Shown here piece by piece: positions 1-8,200 of a DNA stretch of 64,000 nt (position 1 is the stretch's first letter; each line of letters starts with the position of its first letter). Location: positions 1 to 64,000 of the forward strand of contig JAXLTL010000005.1 in NCBI GenBank assembly GCA_046330075.1. Direction: 5' to 3'. The translations under genes were made by a program, and so were the position numbers. The notes under the pieces are model-generated. The model saw only the letters and a list, made by a program, of their open reading frames with translations. It was not told the DNA's origin and made no database searches. The stretch comes from JAJTFW01 sp046330075 (GTDB lineage: Bacteria; Bacteroidota; Bacteroidia; AKYH767-A; OLB10).

Positions 1-941
1 TGAAAGGGATCGGCGACGATGCTGCAGTAATCGATAACGGCCGCGGACGAACCGTAGTTACCACTGACATGCTGGTAGAAGGTGTTCACTTCGATTTGAC
101 TTTTACGCCGTTAAAACATCTTGGCTATAAAGCTGTCATCGTCAACATCAGTGATATCTGCGCCATGAATGCACAACCCAAACAAATCGTTTGTGCGTTG
201 GCCATGTCGAATCGCTTTTCGCTGGAAGCGGTAGAAGAACTGACGGCCGGAATGTTACTGGCCTGCGAACGCTACGGCGTTGACCTCGTGGGCGGAGATA
301 CCTGTTCATCACCGCACGGACTAACGATCAGCATTACCGCCATTGGTGTTGCCAACGACGAAGATCTGGTATATCGCAACGGTGCCAAACCCAATGATCT
401 GATCTGTTTAACAGGAGATGTGGGTGCAGCTTACATGGGACTGCAATTGCTGAACCGTGAGAAAAAAGTATTCCTTGAAAACCCCAGTGCACAACCCGAC
501 TTGCAAGGCTATGATTATCTCCTCGAACGACAATTAAAACCGGAAGCCCGCCTCGACATCATCCAGCGTTTTGAAACCTGGTACATCAAACCCACATCCA
601 TGATTGATGTATCCGATGGTGTTGCTTCGGAAGTGATTCATCTCTGCAAACAATCGAATACCGGTTGTCAGCTGTACGAAGAAAAACTGCCTGTTGATCA
701 TCTTACCCGTGAGCTGGGCATGGAATTCGGGATCGATCCCACCATTGCTGCATTGAACGGCGGTGAAGATTACGAACTCTTGTTTACGATTCCGCTGAGC
801 GAATATGAAAAAGTAAAAGACCGCGGCGAGATCACCGTCATCGGACATATGGCAGAGCCGGAAGCCGGATATCGTTTTGTTGACCGGCAAAATAATGTTC
901 ACGAATTAAAAGCGCAGGGCTGGGATGCCTTCAAATCCTGA
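1..941 (+). CDS. thiL: Thiamine-phosphate kinase, 5' end outside window
   Basis: ThiL phosphorylates thiamine monophosphate to thiamine diphosphate with ATP, the last step of cofactor synthesis in the cytoplasm. The open frame runs in from the window edge (first full codon at 3) with GIGDDAAVI, the start of the AIR-synthase-like (PurM) N-domain that binds Mg and ATP. DMLVEGVHFD, GGDTCSS, LTGDVGAAYMGL and SMIDVSDGVASE then follow in family order, and LNGGEDYELLFT marks the C-domain. Only the N-terminal residues before the first GIGDD motif are missing. It is followed 14 bp later by a glycosyltransferase on the same strand, so the two are probably co-transcribed. The assignment is secure; the true start lies outside. 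Confidence 0.93.
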   Translation, partial: KGIGDDAAVIDNGRGRTVVTTDMLVEGVHFDLTFTPLKHLGYKAVIVNISDICAMNAQPKQIVCALAMSNRFSLEAVEELTAGMLLACERYGVDLVGGDTCSSPHGLTISITAIGVANDEDLVYRNGAKPNDLICLTGDVGAAYMGLQLLNREKKVFLENPSAQPDLQGYDYLLERQLKPEARLDIIQRFETWYIKPTSMIDVSDGVASEVIHLCKQSNTGCQLYEEKLPVDHLTRELGMEFGIDPTIAALNGGEDYELLFTIPLSEYEKVKDRGEITVIGHMAEPEAGYRFVDRQNNVHELKAQGWDAFKS

Positions 942-955
942 ACAGCAAAGAGATT

Positions 956-2062
956 ATGCGTATCGCCATCACCGGATCGAGAGGAATTCCCAATAACTAC
1001 GGAGGCTTCGAGCAATGTGCCGAGAATCTTGCCGTATTGCTGGTGAAAGCCGGACACGAAGTCACCGTTTACAATCCCGATTACCACGAATACAATCAAC
1101 CCGATTATCACGGTGTACGCATTGTGAAGATCGGTAATCCCGAAAAGAAAATCGGTACTGCCGGTAATTTCATCTACGACTACGGCTGCATGAAACATGC
1201 GCTGAAAGAAAAATGCGATATTCTGCTCGTGCTGGGATATACCACGGCTTCGGTATTCTTTCCTTTTCTGAGAAAAGGCAAGAGTATCCTGGTGACCAAC
1301 ATGGATGGCCTCGAGTGGAAGCGTGACAAGTGGAATGCTGCCATAAAGAAACTCGCGAAATGGTTTGAGTCGCTGGGTGCAAAATACTCCGATCATCTGG
1401 TCAGTGACAACGGAGAGATCCGTAATTATCTGCTGCAGGAATACGGGAAAGACTCAACCTTCATCGCCTATGGTGCAGAGATTTTTGATCAGCCGGACGC
1501 CAACATCCTTCAGCCATATAACATCGCTCCCGGCGAATATGATCTCCTGATTGCGCGTCTCGAGAAAGAAAACAATATCGAAACGATTCTTGATGGTATC
1601 GTTCTTTCAGGTGTACAAAAACCATTTCTGGTTATCGGAAAGCACCTGACACCGTACGGTGAATTCCTGAAGAATAAATACAAAGATCATCCTGGTATCC
1701 GTTTCATGGGTGGCATTTACAACCTGAATCATCTGAACAATATCCGCTGGTACGGTCGCTATTATTTTCACGGCCACTCGGTAGGAGGTACCAATCCCAG
1801 TCTGCTCGAAGCGATGGCTTCCGGCGCCTACATCATCTCCCACAACAACCTCTTCAACCGCGATGTGCTCGGCGAACATGCCTTCTATTTCGGCAATCCC
1901 CAGGAGGTAGCGGCATTACTATCCAAAACGGAAGATCTCGAAGCAAAGCGAAAAGAATATATTGGAGTACAGACGGAGAAAATCCGGTCGCAGTACAACT
2001 GGAAAAAGATTGCCGGTGAATACGAAGAATTGTTTAAACGATTATTGAATCAACATTCATAA
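956..2062 (+). CDS. Glycosyltransferase, DUF1972/GT4-like (rhamnosyltransferase type)
   Basis: A 368-aa GT-B fold sugar transferase. The N-terminus MRIAITGSRGIPNNYGGFEQ matches the DUF1972 domain found in a subset of family 4 glycosyltransferases. The C-terminal half has the donor-site signature HGHSVGGTNPSLLEAMASG at about residues 275-295, where the Glu of the E-x7-E-type motif binds the nucleotide sugar. No signal peptide or membrane helix is seen, so it acts at the cytoplasmic face on surface polysaccharide or lipid-linked glycan. The acceptor cannot be read from sequence. It lies 14 bp after thiL and ends in a strong hairpin shared with the converging protease gene. Confidence 0.85.
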   Translation: MRIAITGSRGIPNNYGGFEQCAENLAVLLVKAGHEVTVYNPDYHEYNQPDYHGVRIVKIGNPEKKIGTAGNFIYDYGCMKHALKEKCDILLVLGYTTASVFFPFLRKGKSILVTNMDGLEWKRDKWNAAIKKLAKWFESLGAKYSDHLVSDNGEIRNYLLQEYGKDSTFIAYGAEIFDQPDANILQPYNIAPGEYDLLIARLEKENNIETILDGIVLSGVQKPFLVIGKHLTPYGEFLKNKYKDHPGIRFMGGIYNLNHLNNIRWYGRYYFHGHSVGGTNPSLLEAMASGAYIISHNNLFNRDVLGEHAFYFGNPQEVAALLSKTEDLEAKRKEYIGVQTEKIRSQYNWKKIAGEYEELFKRLLNQHS

Positions 2063-2065
2063 AAA

Positions 2066-2090
2066 AATGGCTGCCCGACAGGCAGCCATT
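2066..2090. terminator. Bidirectional intrinsic terminator between convergent genes
   Basis: A perfect 10-bp stem (AATGGCTGCC at 2066-2075 and GGCAGCCATT at 2081-2090) with loop CGACA has an A-run on the left and a T-run on the right. It can end both the glycosyltransferase transcript (+) and the protease transcript (-). Confidence 0.85.
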
Positions 2091-2111
2091 TTACTTTCCG
2101 GCAGGGGCTCA

Positions 2112-3653
2112 TCAATAATTCGCTACTGCATAATTCACAGCAGCGCCGGCATTGAGATTTCCGTAACCACGTGAGCTGTTTTTTGAAGGATAATACTGTG
2201 AAGTATTTGTCAGGCAAGCCTGCAGCTGTGCCCTTGTCATATTGGGACGCGCACTCCAGACCAGGGCAGCGATACCGGCTGCGGTAGCGGTTGCACAGGA
2301 ACTGCCGCCAATATAAGTACCCACATTTCCTGACGGTGCAAGCGAGATGGAATTACGGCTGCTGCTGGCATTGCGCTCCATGCAGATCGTGTATAATACT
2401 TTGCTGCCATCGTGGCAATCGGAGCAGGTGCTGCTGCTTTCATTTACACCGGTTACAGCGATACAGGAACTATATGCAGCAGGATAAACTACGCCCCACC
2501 AGCTGGTCCAGCTAAAGGAAGTACCGGCAGCTGCGAAAATGATTTTACCAAGGTTGTAAGCATAATCAGCACCATCCTTCAGTACAGAACTGGCAAAAGG
2601 ATTACCCATACTGAGCGAGATGATCCGCACGTCGCTGCGGTTGCCCATCTGAATAAATGCATTTTTTGTTGCTGTTTTTTCTGAAGATGCATCCAGTACC
2701 ACATCATCGGCAGCGCGGATGAAATGCAGGCTGCTTTTATAGGCCACACCAACCGGTGCACCGAGATTGTTCCGGGCACCAACGGCTTGTCCGCTCATGG
2801 AAGTGCCATGCGTGCAGGTGGTATAAGCACTTGATCCCAGCGTATAGCCGGTAGAAACGGTACGGCCAACGTTGGAGTCACCGTTATTAAACTGTGCACC
2901 CAGCAGTGGCTGAGACGAACTGATTCCCGCATCAATCACACCCACCGTCAAACCTTGTCCCTGCGCCACATTCCATGCCGCCGGTATATTGGCGTTATTG
3001 AAATTCCAGGGAACGACAGCACCGGGGGAAATAGTTGTATAATCGGTACTCACGAGAGCAGTAGAGCTTCCGCCACATCCGGAAGAAGAGCGGTTCGGAT
3101 CGTTGGGCCAGTAGTCCATCGGCTCGATATAACGCACATTTTCGAGGTTGGCAAGACGTGTCAATGTGTTTTTGTCGGTAAGGCGCACCGTTAGAATGGG
3201 GAGCACCGGATCATCCTCTACGAGGATATCCTGCCACTTCACGGGTTGTGCTGCGGATTTATTCAGTTCCGATAGAATCAGGCTGATCAGGGCGTCGTGT
3301 ACCGCCTTGTAAGCACCGGAGCGGACGTTGATCTTATGGATTTTCGTGCTGATATCCCCTTCATCAGCAGGCTTATATCCAATCGACAAGGTATGATCAC
3401 TGTGTTCGAGTGCACTCCAGACGGTTTTGAGGTCCACCATGGTCCATTGAAAATCATTATGCGCCTCCAGTGTACTGATCATGATATGATCGAGCTTCTC
3501 CTTATCGTACACATTACCGGCCGGCACCTGTACCTGCACAGTTTTCTCCTTCAATACAGGACCATTCTGATCATTTCCTGCATCCTCCTTTTTAGAGCAG
3601 GACCCCAGCAACAGAAATCCTGCAGCTGACAACATTAATAACAATTTCTTCAT
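2112..3653 (-). CDS. Subtilisin-like (S8) serine protease, lipoprotein
   Basis: A 513-aa secreted peptidase. I start it at MKKLLLMLSAAGFLLLGSC, a lipoprotein signal peptide with lipobox LGSC; a longer frame adds 17 residues without signal character. Residues 20-190 look like a propeptide. The S8 triad follows in order: Asp about 241 (VGVIDAGI), His about 282 (CTHGTSMSG) and Ser about 452 (IGGSSCATATAAG). The oxyanion-hole position, normally Asn in AAGN, reads AAAGTS (Thr) near residue 377, so activity may be reduced or altered. Many Cys after residue 400 suggest disulfides. There is no T9SS tail; it is expected to be anchored in the envelope. Substrate unknown. Confidence 0.88.
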   Translation of the reverse strand: MKKLLLMLSAAGFLLLGSCSKKEDAGNDQNGPVLKEKTVQVQVPAGNVYDKEKLDHIMISTLEAHNDFQWTMVDLKTVWSALEHSDHTLSIGYKPADEGDISTKIHKINVRSGAYKAVHDALISLILSELNKSAAQPVKWQDILVEDDPVLPILTVRLTDKNTLTRLANLENVRYIEPMDYWPNDPNRSSSGCGGSSTALVSTDYTTISPGAVVPWNFNNANIPAAWNVAQGQGLTVGVIDAGISSSQPLLGAQFNNGDSNVGRTVSTGYTLGSSAYTTCTHGTSMSGQAVGARNNLGAPVGVAYKSSLHFIRAADDVVLDASSEKTATKNAFIQMGNRSDVRIISLSMGNPFASSVLKDGADYAYNLGKIIFAAAGTSFSWTSWWGVVYPAAYSSCIAVTGVNESSSTCSDCHDGSKVLYTICMERNASSSRNSISLAPSGNVGTYIGGSSCATATAAGIAALVWSARPNMTRAQLQACLTNTSQYYPSKNSSRGYGNLNAGAAVNYAVANY

Positions 3654-3738
3654 AGGTTGTTGGTTTGATTGATGAAATATAGGAAATATTTGATTAGGCT
3701 GCAAAACACGTAAAATTTACCCGGAATGACAGATAGAT

Positions 3739-3771
3739 AATCATTTACATACGGATACAAACATTTAACAT
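3739..3771. repeat. Dispersed 33-bp intergenic repeat, copy 1
   Basis: AATCATTTACATACGGATAC and the following 13 bases recur at 25106-25138 with two adjacent differences (CA versus TG). A shorter relative (ACGGATACAAACATTTAAC) is at 22467-22485. All copies are intergenic. Function unknown. Confidence 0.7.
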
Positions 3772-3834
3772 ACGATTCCCATCTATGGGCGTTTTCCCTT
3801 TCGCTTAACACATTAACGGGCGATATCCGTATTC

Positions 3835-3919
3835 AATGCCCGGGTGTTTTCGGTTTCAATGTCCGGTTGTTTTCGGTTCCTTTGCCCGGGTCTTTTCCGT
3901 TTCCCATACCCGGCCCGGG
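3835..3919. repeat. Degenerate tandem repeat, unit about 23 bp
   Basis: Three to four imperfect units of the form AATGCCCGGGTGTTTTCGGT plus TTC lie upstream of the superoxide dismutase gene, in the 373-bp gap that separates it from the divergent protease. Apart from this and the dispersed repeat, nothing else was recognised in the gap except the sod promoter. Confidence 0.65.
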
Positions 3920-3994
3920 ACTGAAGCCTCTGGCCGCTCATGGGCAATGTGGAATGGGGATTGGGATTTGATCATCCGATAAACCGTTTCTTCG

Positions 3995-4002
3995 TATTTT
4001 TG
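3995..4002 (+). promoter_or_regulatory. Probable sod promoter, -7 element
   Basis: TATTTTTG fits the Bacteroidota -7 consensus TAnnTTTG and ends 24 bp before the sod start. The expected -33 TTTG is at 3967-3970, with 24 bp spacing, longer than usual, so only the -7 part is firm. Confidence 0.5.
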
Positions 4003-4026
4003 TTGTCTCATCTAAAAAAACAAACA

Positions 4027-4626
4027 ATGGCTTTCACACTTGCCCCTCTCCCCTACGCGTTCGACGCGCTGGAACCGCATATCGACGCTAAAACCATGGA
4101 AATCCACCATGGCAAACACCATCAGGCGTACGTTACCAATCTGAATAACGCCATCGCCGGAACAGAGGCAGAAAACCTCGATCTCGAAGAGATCTGCCGC
4201 AACATCTCCAAATTCGCGATGCCGGTACGCAACAACGGTGGCGGACACTGGAACCACACCTTCTTCTGGAGCATCATGGGTCCGAACGGCGGTGGCGCTC
4301 CATCCGGTGCCTTGGGTGATGCGATCAACGCCACCTTCGGCTCCTTCGATGAATTCAAAACCAAATTCAATGCAGCAGGCGTAGGACGCTTTGGCTCCGG
4401 CTGGGCATGGCTCATCAAAAATGCCGCCGGCAAACTGGAAATCTGCTCTACTCCCAACCAGGACAATCCGCTCATGGACATCGCCGAAGTAAAGGGCACT
4501 CCGATTCTGGGCTGCGATGTTTGGGAACACGCTTACTATCTCAACTACCAGAACCGCCGTCCCGATTACCTCGCCGCCTGGTGGAATGTGGTAAACTGGA
4601 ACGAAGTAGCGAAGAGGTTTGCGTAG
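4027..4626 (+). CDS. sodA: Superoxide dismutase, Mn/Fe family
   Basis: A 199-aa cytoplasmic enzyme that converts superoxide to oxygen and hydrogen peroxide. The start is the ATG giving MAFTLAPLPYAFDALEPHID; an upstream in-frame extension lacks family similarity. The metal ligands are visible: His27 (EIHHGKHH), His77 (GGHWNHTFFW), Asp164 and His168 (DVWEHAYYLNYQNRRPDY). GGGH before the second ligand and Gln145 in TPNQDNP resemble Mn-dependent or cambialistic forms rather than strict Fe enzymes; the metal is inferred, not proven. It has its own promoter and terminator, so it is monocistronic and not part of the CRISPR locus downstream. Confidence 0.95.
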   Translation: MAFTLAPLPYAFDALEPHIDAKTMEIHHGKHHQAYVTNLNNAIAGTEAENLDLEEICRNISKFAMPVRNNGGGHWNHTFFWSIMGPNGGGAPSGALGDAINATFGSFDEFKTKFNAAGVGRFGSGWAWLIKNAAGKLEICSTPNQDNPLMDIAEVKGTPILGCDVWEHAYYLNYQNRRPDYLAAWWNVVNWNEVAKRFA

Positions 4627-4712
4627 TTATAAGAAGTCATCGCACGATTTAAACCTGTCTTCATCCGCAATACCGTCTACGAGGTATTGTCAATTGATTA
4701 AACAGCCAATTA

Positions 4713-4747
4713 AAAAAGGGACAATCCGAATAAGGTTGTCCCTTTTT
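4713..4747. terminator. Terminator after sod
   Basis: A perfect 12-bp stem AAAAAGGGACAA (4713-4724) and TTGTCCCTTTTT (4736-4747) with an 11-nt loop is followed by further T residues. The A/T flanks make it usable from both sides; it insulates sod from the CRISPR locus. Confidence 0.9.
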
Positions 4748-4819
4748 ATTTCTAAGGGGATCAAATTTCCTGAATCTCGGTTTTTAAAGATTTAAATTTA
4801 AGAACTTTTTGTGGTCAAG

Positions 4820-4849
4820 TTTGCGATTTTTCAAAAAATCATATATTTG
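4820..4849 (+). promoter_or_regulatory. Promoter of the cas9 leader transcript
   Basis: TTTG at 4820-4823, an 18-bp spacer and TATATTTG at 4842-4849 give a near-ideal Bacteroidota sigma-ABfr promoter. The predicted start near 4856 is about 360 nt upstream of cas9, so the cas transcript would have a long structured leader or a separate small RNA would be made. Confidence 0.65.
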
Positions 4850-4855
4850 TTTTTA

Positions 4856-5070
4856 CCGATCCACTTGGATCAACAAACTTTAACAAAACCCTTCAATAAC
4901 TTCATTATGATATTTTCAGATACTTTGAGAGCGCAAACGGACGCCCTTCAAAAGCCGGGAGATTTCATTCAATCTTACTCCTTCGGACGATACAAGACCG
5001 AAAGGGCGAATAGTGAAACTACATGGTTAAAAATAAAAAGGCGAAGATTGCTATCCGCCTTAGTTGTTTT
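4856..5070 (+). ncRNA. Candidate structured leader/small RNA with repeat-like segment
   Basis: The region downstream of the strong promoter holds CAGATACTTTGAGAGCGCAA at 4917-4936, which aligns with the + strand of the CRISPR repeat (AGATACATTTTGAGAGCAAA) after one 3-nt deletion and one 2-nt insertion. Transcribed in + it would pair with the crRNA repeat through UUUG, CUCUC, AAA and GUAUCU. Further stems are CGCCCTT (4942-4948) with AAGGGCG (5002-5008), TTCGG (4982-4986) with CCGAA (4998-5002), and AAGGCG (5038-5043) with CGCCTT (5056-5061). The last hairpin has its best T-tract on the minus strand, so it may end a minus transcript instead. No convincing protein is encoded. It could be a cas9 leader, a scaRNA-like regulator or a decayed second tracrRNA. 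Confidence 0.4.
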
Positions 5071-5114
5071 CACAATGGAATATTCCTGAATGTATGATTT
5101 CCAAAATCAAAACT

Positions 5115-5190
5115 TAAATATAAAGCCCCACCGAAGCAGGGCCAAGAAATCTTCGGCTTATAGCCTTATTGTGATTTGCAAGGCAAAAAT
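5115..5190 (-). ncRNA. tracrRNA of the type II-C system
   Basis: Read on the minus strand, the sequence begins with an anti-repeat (complement of ATTGTGATTTGC at 5168-5179) that pairs with the first 12 nt of the crRNA repeat, GTTGTGATTTGC, the first pair being G-U. Then comes AATAAGGCTATAAGCCGAAG, the typical II-C nexus with GGCT/AGCC stem (5155-5165). It ends in the hairpin GCCCTGC-UUCG-GUGGGGC (5125-5142) and T-rich TTTATATTT. Pairing continues weakly beyond an internal bulge (crRNA AAAA with tracr UUUU). A minus-strand -7 element TATTTTTG at 5184-5191 would start the RNA at or just before the anti-repeat. It lies antisense to and immediately upstream of cas9. Confidence 0.85.
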
Positions 5191-5215
5191 ATAAATAAAA
5201 ACTGAAATAATAACT

Positions 5216-8200
5216 ATGAGCAAAATTTTAGGACTTGACTTAGGAACCAACTCAATAGGCTGGGCAATAAGAAACACTGATTTGATTGAAAATCAGATCG
5301 AAAAATTTGGAGTAGTAACTTTTAACAAAGGGATCGGATTAGGGAAAACAGGAGAATTTTCTTACGCTGCTGAACGGACAAAAAAACGTTCCACGAGAAG
5401 ATTGTATCAAGCCCGAAAGTATAGACTTTGGGCTACTCTTAATCACTTAATTACTGAAGGTTATTGCCCTTTGACTATAGAAGATTTGAACAAATGGCGA
5501 TATTATAGTAAAGAGGAGGCCTATAAAAACAACAATGCAGGGCGTATCTACCCGATTTGGAACGCAGCATTTGAGGCATGGATAAAATTAGACTTTGATA
5601 ATGACGGGAAGCCAGACTACCAAAGTCCATATCAATTACGCAAAGAAATAGCAGAAACAGAATTAGACTTTACAAAGGAGGTAAATCGTTTTAAATTGGG
5701 TAGAGCATTGTATCACATTGCTCAACGTAGAGGTTTTAAAAGCAGTCGCAAAAGTGCTGATGACAGCAAAGAAAAAGAAACTGAAGAAAATGAAGTAATA
5801 GATCTGCAATATTCTGAAAAGAAAAGGAATAAAATCATATCCAATTTATTTGAAAAATATGTAGATGCAAAAACGGTTGGTTGGCTTTTTGCTTTATTGG
5901 AAAATGATAAAATCAGAATTCGAGAAAGCATTGCACAGTATGCCATCCGTGAAAATTACAAAGACGAAATCAAATTCATTTTCAGGGAGACCCAAAAATT
6001 GGGATTAGAACATCCACTATACAAAAAGTTAGTTGAAACAGGCAATAATAAGAATGATGGAAGTATTTTCTATAAACGTCCACTACGCTCCCAGAAAGGG
6101 TTGGTTGGTAAATGTACATTAGAACCAAATAAATACCGTGCACCCATCAGTCACCCAGCATTTGAAGCTTTCAGGGCGTGGGCGTTTTTGAACAACATCA
6201 AATTCAAAGAAAATAACCAATGGAAACCATTACCTATTGAACTAAAACAAGAAATTTATGATGAACTGTTTTTCAGAAAATCAAAGTCCTACTTTCCGTT
6301 TTCAGAAATATCTACTTTGATAAAGAAAAAAGGGAAAGACTGGCAATTAAATTACTCATTTAAAACAACAGTTACGGCTTGTCCTGTTTCGGCGAGATTA
6401 AAAGATATATTTGGCAATGACTATTTAAATATAAAAATCAAGAAAGACAAAAAATCAAAATCAGGTAAGGATTTTTACGACCTTGAAGATATTTGGCACG
6501 TTTTGTTCAACTATGAAGACCAGGAATATGTCACTGAATTTGCGAAAGAAAAACTAAAGCTAAGTGATGTAAAAACAGGCGAAAAAGAAAGGTCAGATGT
6601 TGAAAAATTTGTAATAGCGTGGAATGCATGTCCAGTTGGTTATGGAATGCTAAGTATTAATGCAATCAACAAAATCAATTTATTTCTGATGAAAGGTTTG
6701 ATTTATACTGAAGCGGTTTTATTGGCGAATATTCCTGAGATTATCGGCAAGAAACTGTGGCAGGAAAATGAACAACTATTATTGAGTAGTGTTAGTAATA
6801 TAATTGCTGAAAACCGCCAACAAAAAACAATACTGAATATCGTAAATAATCTTGTTTCTAAACACAAAAATTTAGATGAAAATAAATTTGGATATAAAAA
6901 CAACAATTATATACTGGCTGAGAGTGACTTAAACGATATTCAAAATGCAATTGACGAACAATTTGGAATAAGTAATTGGAACAGTCTTCCCGAAGATGAA
7001 AAAAAATACATATTCGACACCGTAAAAGATTGTTACCAAGGGTATTTTGCTAAACAAGGAATGGTAAGAAACAACGGCAATGAAGAACGTATTGTAACTA
7101 TCCGATCAGGGAATAGAAGCTATCATAAGACCGAAACCGGTTATTATCGATTGCCAAAATTGATTGACACCCTGAAAGAATTCTTATATGCAAATTTTGA
7201 TCATCTTGAAGAAACTAAAATTTCAAGAATTTATCATCCGTCGGAAATTTACATTTATCCTCCAGCCAAAGAAATAGACGGAATGTTGAAACTGGGAAGC
7301 CCAAAAACAGGTTCGTTTAAAAATCCAATGGCCATGCGTACCTTACACGAGTTACGTAAGTTGATGAACTATATGATTGAAACCAATCAGATAGACAACG
7401 AAACAAGAGTAGTAGTGGAAGTTGCGCGTGATTTAAATGATGCCAATAAACGTTGGGCCATTGGATGCTGGCAACGCCAACGTGAAGCCGAAAATCAGAA
7501 ATTTGAAGAAGCCATCAAACAGCTTCTTGGCGAAGATAAAAGCATTAAGGCAAGCGCAGAAAGCAATGAAGATATTAATAAAATGCGTTTGTTCTACGAA
7601 CAAAACACCGAACAAACACTTCCCGAAGTTATAGAAGTGGAAGAAAACGCGAAAGGCAAAAGGAAAAAATCAGCAGAGAAAGATGAAGCCATTCGCTGGA
7701 GCGGGCTTGGCAATAATCTAATTGATAAATACCGATTGTGGAAGGAACAAGGTTATCAGTGTTTATATACTGGAAAGTTTATCAAATTATCCGATTTGTT
7801 TAATGAAAATGTAATTGATTTTGAACACACCATACCAAGAAGTAAATCGTTTGATAATTCATTGGCGAACCTTACAGTTTGTTATCACGATTACAACAGA
7901 ACAATAAAGAAAAACCAAATTCCTACAGATCTTCCTAATTACGACAAAGAATTCGATTTTGGAGGAAATATCGGAAAATGTACAGCCATTCTTCCAAGAT
8001 TAGAAGCGTGGCAAGACAAAGTGGAGCGAATAAAACAGCAAATTGATTTTTGGAAAACAAAATCAAAAAAAGCAACTGATAAAAGCTGGAAAGATGATGC
8101 CATTCGCCAGGTTCATTTATGGCGAATGGAACTGGATTATTGGAAAAATAAATTAGATCGTTTTACCATTACCGAAATTACAAGTGGCTTTAAGAACAGT

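Noticed and set aside
4811..5089. 92-aa frame upstream of cas9
   Set aside because: No start context or family; it overlaps the structured leader with the repeat-like segment.
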